Shown: piece after piece, positions 7,101 to 10,574 of the stretch
How positions within the stretch are numbered: position 1 is the stretch's first letter
Layout of the letters: the number at the start of each line of letters is the position of its first letter
Source: Gemmataceae bacterium
GTDB lineage: Bacteria > Planctomycetota > Planctomycetia > Gemmatales > Gemmataceae
Assembly: GCA_947474875.1 (NCBI GenBank)
Contig: CANJKY010000048.1
Location: forward strand, 1-10,574
Length of the DNA stretch: 10,574 nt
Direction of reading: 5' to 3'
Position numbers and translations under genes: made by a program
Notes under the pieces: generated by a model
The model's input: only the letters and a program-made list of their open reading frames with translations
Database searches by the model: none
Told to the model about the DNA's origin: nothing

Positions 7101-7727
7101 CTTGTCGTCGATGATGGTGAGCTGCACCATCAGCGGCAGCCGCACCCCCGCCCGCTTCATCTCCTCAATCGCAGTAATGGCCACGCACTTCGCTTGCAGG
7201 ATGTCGAAGCACGTCTCGACCAGAATGGCGTCCACCCGCTCCTCGATCATCACCCGGATCTGCGGGCGGTAAGCCTCGGCCAGCGCGTCGAAGTCGATGT
7301 AGATGGCCGGGTCGATCAGGCTGGGCATCTTGGTGCCCGGCCCGACGCTGCCGACCACGAACCGCGGGCGATCTTTCGTCGCGTACTTCGTCGCCACATC
7401 TCTCGCCAGGCGGATGTTCAGCCGGTTGATTTCCTCCAGTTTGTCGGCCATGCCGAACTCGCCCAGGCCGATGGCGTTGGCGTTGAACGTGTTCGTCTCA
7501 ATGCCGTCGCACCCGGCTTCGAGGAAGCCGGCGTGGATCTCCCGAATCCAATCCGGGTGCGTGTACACCAGGGCGTCCGACAGGTTCAGCAGGTTCTTGC
7601 CTTTGGGGTTGTAACCCCAGTCCTGCTCCTTCGGCTTGTACTTGTGCAGGCTGGTGCCCATGCCGCCGTCGAGAATCACGACACGCTCGTCGGCCAGCTT
7701 CAGGAACGGGTGGTCACAGGTCGGCAT
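4155..7727 (-). CDS. metH: Cobalamin-dependent methionine synthase
   Basis: A 1190-residue 5-methyltetrahydrofolate-homocysteine methyltransferase, cytosolic, making methionine from homocysteine through methylcobalamin. Four modules are in standard order. Homocysteine domain (about 1-325): DGGMGTSLHKY, and zinc ligands Cys239 (MNCGVGPD) and Cys305-Cys306 (GGCCGTTHAH). Pterin-binding domain (about 350-620): VGERTNTNGSKKF, DSTEVPVIEAAL, NSINLEDG. Cap and cobalamin domain (about 645-895): GDVHDIGKN with His748 as lower axial ligand and SGLLVKS. AdoMet reactivation domain (about 925-1190): RRYAFGYPACP at 1123-1133. A Pro-rich linker lies near 898-925. Length is close to E. coli MetH (1227), with the C-terminus about 35 residues shorter. 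The start is set by the usual short lead before DGGMGT; a weak GAG lies nine bases upstream. The downstream DUF817 gene overlaps the stop by 4 bp. Presence implies B12 synthesis or uptake. Confidence 0.97.
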   Translation of the reverse strand: MPTCDHPFLKLADERVVILDGGMGTSLHKYKPKEQDWGYNPKGKNLLNLSDALVYTHPDWIREIHAGFLEAGCDGIETNTFNANAIGLGEFGMADKLEEINRLNIRLARDVATKYATKDRPRFVVGSVGPGTKMPSLIDPAIYIDFDALAEAYRPQIRVMIEERVDAILVETCFDILQAKCVAITAIEEMKRAGVRLPLMVQLTIIDDKSKKMLPGTDIATGLVTLDPIDGIDVLGMNCGVGPDAMLDDVKHLCKYSRRPISILPNAGMPITRGDDAYFPLDPKGLADWHERFVTDFGVNIIGGCCGTTHAHLKAVCDRVGGKRPAKRNPVYLPLVSSLLASQELVVDQKPLLVGERTNTNGSKKFKQLLEKEDWHGLVEMAQEQEREGVHLLDVCVDYVGRDGVRDMKEVVKRYNAVLSKPMMLDSTEVPVIEAALKLCSGKTVINSINLEDGRKTLDPKTQLAKKYGAGLVALTIDEKGQADTAEWKFEVAKRIYDIVVHEYGIPPSDLMFDPLVFPVSTGQEQTRKSAIATFEAIRLIKQNLPGCLTHVGLSNCSFGLNPYTRQVVNSVYLHHAIEYGLDSAILHASKILPLASIDEKGKELARRLLFDERVFDAAGNCVEDPLQLLIEHYADKKGQKKEAQSLGDTIETRLKQAVIQGRRETLIADLDGAMLKYSPIDIINNILLDGMKVVGDLFGSGQMQLPFVLQSAEVMKAAVAHLEKFMEKVEGQEKGKIVLATVKGDVHDIGKNLVDIILTNNGYKVYNLGIKQPVDAMIAEYQKTGADAIGMSGLLVKSTVIMKEDLVTLNDRGVNPPVILGGAALNRKYVEDDLTRIYKGKVYYGADAFDGLRIMDELMLKKKRNRVSPAMALVAEGSEAKATATLDTIDAVTHHAPPAVYTAPLPARAPNLPRTTDIPTPPFLGVRTFTAKMEDVFPYLNELTLFSTQWGFEKGGVDPQKYREQIDGTARPALNRLKAFCLSENVLQPKAAYGFFPAAADGQTLSVYAPDRTTVLQQFKFPRQDFGDYLCLSDYVEPLKDGKPVDYIGMMAVTVGHEVTRRCNQLRDANKYQDYLFLHGLGVESAEAFAEFFHKHLRAEWGIGGKDSPTIQKLFKGHYRGRRYAFGYPACPRLEDQTGLFELIDPTQVGITLTEQFLLEPEQSTTAIVFHHPQAKYFNVKRGGEVEFE

Positions 7728-7845
7728 GGGTCACACTCGGCGGGCGTGTCGGGCGGATACGTCAGTGAAAAGATAGGGGTGCTGAACAAGGGATTCCAGA
7801 ACGGAACCGCGGGTTCGGGCGGCGGGGCAACGTGAGAGACAAAAT

Positions 7846-7883
7846 GCTCCCGCCCCGCTCCTTCCTTGGAGCGGGGCGGGAGC
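7846..7883 (-). terminator. 16-bp perfect hairpin with short T-rich tail, upstream of metH
   Basis: Arms 7846-7861 (GCTCCCGCCCCGCTCC) and 7868-7883 are perfect reverse complements around a six-base loop. Read on the minus strand the stem is followed at once by ATTTTGTCTCTC, a short T-rich tail, which gives the look of an intrinsic terminator facing metH. It lies 118 bp before the metH start, so it could end a transcript of the upstream small gene or act as an attenuator in the metH leader. On the plus strand no T-run follows. A dispersed GC-rich palindrome remains possible. Confidence 0.5.
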
Positions 7884-7905
7884 GGCGGGGCATCCGTGCC
7901 CCGCC
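7884..7905 (-). repeat. Second hairpin abutting the terminator-like stem
   Basis: GGCGGGGC at 7884-7891 pairs perfectly with GCCCCGCC at 7898-7905; the A-T closing pair 7892/7897 gives nine pairs and a four-base loop. It directly abuts the 16-bp stem with no spacer. Its arms share the GCGGGGC/GCCCCGC core with that stem, so alternative pairings between the two are possible. Confidence 0.55.
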
Positions 7906-7941
7906 TCACGACTGGCGTTGGTGTGACGCACACCCAGTGAG
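7905..7941. repeat. Bulged stem-loop GGTGTG-acg-CACACC inside ACTGG/CCAGT
   Basis: Inner stem 7920-7925 with 7929-7934 (six pairs, three-base loop). Outer arms ACTGG (7911-7915) and CCAGT (7934-7938), which compete for one base with the inner stem, and CTC (7905-7907) with GAG (7939-7941). The nested pairings suggest a folded RNA on one strand rather than a simple operator. The strand is not known. Confidence 0.35.
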
Positions 7942-7980
7942 CCGAGGGCAGCAGGGGAAGCGCTCCCGCTGCGCGACTCA
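7938..7980. repeat. Three-tier stem-loop TGAG/GCAGC/GGG
   Basis: TGAG (7938-7941) with CTCA (7977-7980), GCAGC (7948-7952) with GCTGC (7968-7972), and GGG (7954-7956) with CCC (7965-7967). The arms are colinear and could form one interrupted hairpin. It shares a few bases with the preceding stem-loop, so both cannot form completely at once. Confidence 0.3.
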
Positions 7981-7996
7981 GGTCACGTCCGTGCTA

Positions 7997-8013
7997 GCCC
8001 GCGTCATGCGGGC
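7997..8013. repeat. Six-bp hairpin GCCCGC-gtcat-GCGGGC
   Basis: Perfect six-pair stem with a five-base loop. It is one of the series of stem-loops upstream of metH. No T-run follows on either strand, so I do not call it a terminator. Confidence 0.35.
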
Positions 8014-8061
8014 AGGGTGTGAAGGTCGGCCAGCGTCGTGATGGCTTGAGGTGAGGGTGCA

Positions 8062-8075
8062 GGCCGGAACCGGCC
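8062..8075. repeat. Short palindrome GGCCGG-aa-CCGGCC downstream of the 43-aa gene
   Basis: A near-perfect palindrome that as RNA would form five pairs with a four-base loop. It lies 22 bases past the stop of the 43-aa minus-strand gene, in a suitable place to end that transcript, but there is no T-run. Confidence 0.3.
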
Positions 8076-8097
8076 GGCAGCCCTCGGCGAGATCGAA

Positions 8098-8229
8098 TCA
8101 GATGGTGAGCAGTTCAGGGGGTCGGACGCGGGCGGGGTCGCCCGGAGAGGGAGTCGGGCCGATGGCGAGAACATCGGGGGCCGTGCGGGTGCTGATGGCG
8201 GTGCGATCGGTGAAGATCGTCGCGGTCAT
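8098..8229 (-). CDS. Possible small protein of 43 aa, unknown function
   Basis: Minus-strand frame with ATG at 8227-8229 and TGA at 8098-8100. It begins MTATIFTDRTAISTRTAPDV and ends RPPELLTI, Thr/Pro-rich, with no Cys, no membrane segment and no Met other than the first. Support: GAGGA on the minus strand (plus 8237-8241) seven bases before the ATG, G/C at the third position in about 35 of 43 codons as expected for a gene here, and ordinary codons throughout. Against: it is short and I recognise no family. It lies 371 bp upstream of metH on the same strand. It is not a methionine-rich attenuation leader peptide. A plus-strand frame over the same bases (8051-8281) has poorer start signals. 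Confidence 0.42.
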   Translation of the reverse strand: MTATIFTDRTAISTRTAPDVLAIGPTPSPGDPARVRPPELLTI

Positions 8230-8274
8230 CCCTGCATCCTCGGGGTTACGGGCCGGGGTCGTTTGCTGGGCGAT

Positions 8275-8302
8275 AACTTAGCGATTGCGCCGGCCCGTGC
8301 AA
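8275..8302 (-). promoter_or_regulatory. Weak candidate promoter for the 43-aa gene
   Basis: On the minus strand TTGCAC (plus 8297-8302) and TAAGTT (plus 8275-8280) are 16 bases apart, about 45 bases before the ATG of the 43-aa gene. Each hexamer matches the sigma-70 consensus at only three of six positions. Its only added support is the dyad lying just upstream. Confidence 0.2.
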
Positions 8303-8311
8303 CCCAAATCT

Positions 8312-8331
8312 TGTGACAGGCCGGTGTCACA
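8312..8331. promoter_or_regulatory. Operator-like dyad TGTGACA-N6-TGTCACA
   Basis: Perfect seven-base arms at 8312-8318 and 8325-8331 around six bases, the geometry of a homodimeric regulator site. It lies about ten bases upstream of the weak -35 candidate for the 43-aa gene and about 560 bp before the ThDP gene. It is not a CRP site: the TGTGA and TCACA half-sites are ten bases apart, not six. Confidence 0.4.
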
Positions 8332-8451
8332 CATCACTCGACTTGTAGCCTGAAAATCCTGAGGTTTCGCGAAATATTCCCCCCATTTCCCCGTCCCCAC
8401 GTCGAGAGTTCGGCGGGCATTTTTTGCGGCGAGCCGGCCCACGACGGGCGA

Positions 8452-8491
8452 CGGAAGTTGTTGCGATGTGTGGGGCTTCCGACCACTTCCG
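8452..8491. promoter_or_regulatory. Three CTTCCG/CGGAAG hexamers, two at 10-bp phasing
   Basis: CGGAAGT at 8452-8458 is the inverse of ACTTCCG at 8485-8491. A further CTTCCG at 8476-8481 is repeated exactly ten bases on at 8486-8491, one helical turn. This is a common arrangement for response-regulator or activator sites. No regulator or target can be named. Confidence 0.25.
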
Positions 8492-8740
8492 GGACCGACA
8501 ATGAAGATATCCACAAAAAAAGAAAAACCTCCACCTGTGCCGTTCCAGACGCGATTGGGAACCCGCAGTTGAGCTGGGAGCCTCACACCCGCCTTTCGGA
8601 TCCCACTACAGTCCCGCCAAAACGGGGATGGGCTTGCGAGCCGCGAGTGTATTTGAAAAAGGCTCCCGATGCGGATTTTGTAGGTTCGCCAAATAGATGT
8701 CTGGCTCTCGAACACCGCAGAGGCACCCCAATAGTAGACC

Positions 8741-8766
8741 ACACCAGGTGTCCGAACAAGGTGTTC
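8741..8766. promoter_or_regulatory. Paired small dyads ACACCaGGTGT and GAACAaggTGTTC
   Basis: Two adjacent palindromes (8741-8751 and 8754-8766), two bases apart, which also share the direct repeat AGGTGT (8746-8751 and 8759-8764). They lie about 120 bp upstream of the ThDP enzyme start. The spacing fits a tandem operator, but each arm is only five bases. Confidence 0.25.
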
Positions 8767-8887
8767 CGCGGGCAACGCTCGCCGCCCGGCCCGAACCGCC
8801 GGCGCGTTCCCGCAACTCGCCCACAACTCCCGCCCCCGCGCAGCCGATACAGACGATACGCGACCCTGGCGAATTGGATGAATTGCC

Positions 8888-10574
8888 ATGACCTGGACGT
8901 TCTCACGCCGCGGGCTGTTGCAGACGGCGGCGGCGGTCGGAGCGGCGGCCGTCACCCCGGCGGTTGCCCCGGCCGGGCCGCTCCGGCCGCACAAGGCGAG
9001 CGGCGCGAAAGCGATCGCCAACTCGCTCCTGGCCCACGGCGTCGGGTGCGTGTTCGGCATTCCCGGCGCACAGGAGAACGAGCTCTGGGACGAGTTCAAG
9101 GCGGTCGGCCTGCCGTACCTGTTGTGTACCCACGAGTTCGCCGCCGCGTGCATGGCCGACGGGTACGCTCGCGCCACCGGCCGGGCGGGGGTGGTGTGCG
9201 TGGTGCCCGGCCCCGGCGTGACGAACGCCCTCACCGGGTTGGGTGAAGCCCTGCTCGACTCGGTGCCGGTGGTGGCGATCGTGGGTGATGTGGCGAACGG
9301 CGACAAGTACCGCCCGTTCCAGGTCCACTCGCTCGACACCGTCGCCCTGCTCAAGCCGGTGACCAAGTGCGTGCTGCCCGTGGCCGACGTGCGGCAGATC
9401 CCGGACGCCGTCCGCCAGGCGTTCGCCGCCGCCCGCGCCGGCGAGCCGGGGCCGGTGGCGGTGGTGGTGCCGTTCAACCTGCTCATCGAGATGACCGATG
9501 CGGCGGTGTCGGCGCCGGACGCGGTGGCCGTGCCGTTCGACGACGCCGCGTTCGCCAAGGCCGTCACCCTGCTGGGCGACCCGAAGCAGCGGATAGGCAT
9601 CTACGCCGGCTACGGGTGCATGGACCACGCCGACTCGCTCGCCGCCGTCGCCGACCTGTTGCAAGCGCCGGTGGCAACGAGCGTGAGCGGCAAAGGCGTC
9701 ATCCCCGAGTGCCACCCGCTGGCGGTGGGGTGGGGTTATGGGTCGCACGCCTCTGAGGTGGCCGAGAAGGCGTTCGCCTTGGACCCGTTGCACCCGCTGC
9801 GGTCCGGGGTGACGACGCTGCTTGCGATCGGGGTGAAGTTCAGCGAGGTGAGCACCGGGTTCTACGGCAACCCGGCGGTGCGGCACGTCGTCCACGTCGA
9901 CGCGAACGCGAACAACCTGGGCAAGGTGGTGCCGGCCGACGTGTGCGTCCACGCCGACGCCGGGTTGTTCCTGAGCAGGCTGTTGGCGTGCGGCGACCGC
10001 CTCCGCCGCCCGGCCAACGGCCACCTGGTGGCCCGCATCAAGAAGCTGAAGTGCGACGCGGATAAGGTGGCCGACACGGTCCCGCCAACGAAATGCGGCA
10101 TCGACCCGCTGCACCTGATCCGCACCCTGCGGCGGCACCTGCCGGACGACGCCCGGTTGTTCACCGACGTGACGGTGAGCGAGCACCTGGCGACCGAACA
10201 CTTCCGGGTGACGAAACCGCGGACGTACTTCAACCCGGTGGACAACCAGAGCATGGGGTGGAGCGTGCCGGCCGCGATCGGCGCCCAGCGGGCGTGCCCG
10301 GGGTCCACCGTGGCCACGCTCACCGGCGACGGGTGCCTGATGATGAGCCTGGTGGAGCTGAGCACGGCGGCGCGGGAGTGCCTGCCGGTGAAGGTGTTCG
10401 TGCTGGACGACCGGGCGTACCACTACATGCAGATGTTGCAGGAGCCGGCGTACCGTCGCACCACCGCCACCAACCTGGCGAAGCTGGACTACCAGTCGCT
10501 GGCGCACGGCCTGGGGCTAGCGTTCACCGAGGCGACTAAGCCGGACCACCTGGACGCCGTCGTCCGCGGGGCGG
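8888..10574 (+). CDS. Tat-signalled thiamine-diphosphate-dependent enzyme, acetolactate synthase-like (3' end beyond window)
   Basis: The first 562 codons of an IlvB-type ThDP enzyme; no stop before the window edge. Residues 1-30 are a twin-arginine signal (FSRRGLLQTAAAVGAAAV, RR at 7-8). The N-terminal ThDP (Pyr) domain spans about 35-205, with FGIPGAQENELW and catalytic Glu83 in THEFAAACMADGYARATG. The central domain, about 215-370, ends in HVVHVDANANNLGKV. The C-terminal ThDP (PP) domain, from about 390, carries GDG at 480-482. The cofactor-metal motif closes with LDDR (Asp507-Asp508), where the family usually has NN. Active-site Glu and GDG are intact, so catalysis is likely: decarboxylation or ligation of a 2-oxo acid, substrate unknown. 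Start chosen for the Tat signal; only a weak GGAT precedes it. Biosynthetic acetolactate synthase is unlikely given the signal and no small-subunit gene in view. Confidence 0.88.
   Translation, partial: MTWTFSRRGLLQTAAAVGAAAVTPAVAPAGPLRPHKASGAKAIANSLLAHGVGCVFGIPGAQENELWDEFKAVGLPYLLCTHEFAAACMADGYARATGRAGVVCVVPGPGVTNALTGLGEALLDSVPVVAIVGDVANGDKYRPFQVHSLDTVALLKPVTKCVLPVADVRQIPDAVRQAFAAARAGEPGPVAVVVPFNLLIEMTDAAVSAPDAVAVPFDDAAFAKAVTLLGDPKQRIGIYAGYGCMDHADSLAAVADLLQAPVATSVSGKGVIPECHPLAVGWGYGSHASEVAEKAFALDPLHPLRSGVTTLLAIGVKFSEVSTGFYGNPAVRHVVHVDANANNLGKVVPADVCVHADAGLFLSRLLACGDRLRRPANGHLVARIKKLKCDADKVADTVPPTKCGIDPLHLIRTLRRHLPDDARLFTDVTVSEHLATEHFRVTKPRTYFNPVDNQSMGWSVPAAIGAQRACPGSTVATLTGDGCLMMSLVELSTAARECLPVKVFVLDDRAYHYMQMLQEPAYRRTTATNLAKLDYQSLAHGLGLAFTEATKPDHLDAVVRGA

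Larger units (their letters stand above)
7728..8097 (-). other. Non-coding, stem-loop-rich region upstream of metH
   Basis: About 370 bp without a convincing gene; open frames through it read as Arg/Pro/Gly-rich non-protein and cross the palindromes. It holds the tandem hairpins 7846-7905 and further stem-loops listed separately. The 118 bp next to metH (7728-7845) have no strong promoter or Shine-Dalgarno; TATCTT on the minus strand (plus 7775-7780) is only a weak -10 candidate. If transcription begins upstream of 8100, all of this is a long structured metH leader. If not, the stems terminate an upstream transcript. Confidence 0.5.
8332..8887. other. Intergenic region upstream of the ThDP enzyme gene
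   Basis: About 556 bp with no gene I can support. From about 8340 to 8760 it is visibly richer in A/T than its surroundings (for example an A-run at 8513-8519), and frames across it do not look like protein. It contains repeated CTTCCG elements (8452-8491) and two small dyads (8741-8766). Near the ThDP start the sequence returns to high GC; GATACA/GATACG near 8840-8855 are weak -10-like strings. It probably holds promoters for the flanking genes. Confidence 0.45.

Noticed and set aside
8025..8037. 13-bp exact repeat GTCGGCCAGCGTC, also at 1917-1929
   Set aside because: In 10.5 kb of GC-rich DNA a 13-bp match is expected about once by chance, and the copies share no flanking sequence.
7832..8041. 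69-codon plus-strand frame through the tandem hairpins
   Set aside because: It translates the palindromes into Arg/Gly/Pro-rich sequence with no sign of selection for protein.
7728..8097. Cobalamin or SAH riboswitch before metH
   Set aside because: I looked on both strands for the B12-box elements and the SAH aptamer core. Fragments such as GGAGCGCTTCC and GGCTCACTGG occur, but the pairing order required by either aptamer is not present. A covariance-model search would settle it.
8051..8281. 76-codon plus-strand frame over the 43-aa candidate
   Set aside because: No good ribosome site before its start, it crosses a palindrome at 8062-8075, and the opposite strand has better start signals and codon bias.
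8501..8572. 23-codon plus-strand frame starting MKISTKKEKPPPVPF
   Set aside because: Starts within the A-rich run, has a poor ribosome site and ends after 23 residues; the Lys run comes from the homopolymer.
8278..9600. 440-codon minus-strand frame spanning the gap and ThDP gene start
   Set aside because: Low-complexity Thr/Ala/Ser-rich over the ThDP gene and non-protein-like over the intergenic part; it is antisense shadow.
8903..10507. 534-codon open frame on the minus strand opposite the ThDP gene
   Set aside because: His/Arg/Val-rich product without motifs; the plus strand has an intact Tat signal, catalytic Glu and GDG motif in one uninterrupted frame.
1..10574. CRISPR array, tRNA, rRNA, transposase or phage genes
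   Set aside because: No regularly spaced repeats, no T-loop/acceptor pattern consistent with a tRNA, and no mobile-element protein motifs were found on either strand by reading.

Overview
The window is GC-rich (roughly two-thirds G+C by eye), densely coded and strongly biased to G/C at third codon positions. It carries a cobalamin-dependent methionine synthase, a twin-arginine-signalled TIM-barrel sugar isomerase/epimerase and other proteins with export signals. Together with long structured intergenic stretches, this suggests a planctomycete of the Gemmataceae type. That placement is inferred from gene types and style; there is no rRNA or marker phylogeny here.

Layout, left to right. (1) 26-847 (-): an exported two-domain rhodanese, divergent across 58 bp from (2) 906-1865 (+), a Tat-signalled xylose-isomerase-like TIM-barrel protein. 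(3) A short convergent gap with a strong palindromic hairpin (1872-1910). (4) 1928-2515 (-): a NadD/NMNAT-like nucleotidylyltransferase, divergent across 46 bp from (5) 2562-3347 (+), a YmdB-type metallophosphoesterase. (6) 3313-4158 (-): a DUF817 multi-pass membrane protein that overlaps the YmdB gene tail-to-tail. It starts inside the stop region of (7) 4155-7727 (-), full-length metH, so metH and DUF817 form a translationally coupled pair. (8) 7728-8887: about 1.16 kb with no large gene. It holds a tandem hairpin pair and further stem-loops upstream of metH, one plausible 43-aa small gene (8098-8229, -) with a good Shine-Dalgarno, a 7-bp-arm dyad behind it, and an AT-richer segment with several small palindromes. 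(9) 8888-10574 (+): the first 562 codons of a Tat-signalled thiamine-diphosphate enzyme of the acetolactate-synthase type, cut by the window edge.

How the genes fit together. MetH is the core one-carbon/methionine enzyme. DUF817 has no established function, but the 4-bp GTGA overlap says it is made together with MetH. Rhodanese, sugar isomerase and the ThDP enzyme all carry N-terminal export signals, so three of the seven large genes probably act outside the cytoplasm. The NMNAT-like and YmdB-like proteins are nucleotide-handling enzymes sharing a divergent promoter region. I see no CRISPR array, transposase, phage gene, tRNA or rRNA. The best candidates for something undescribed are the structured 7846-8075 region before metH, the 43-aa gene and its upstream dyad, and the exported ThDP enzyme.
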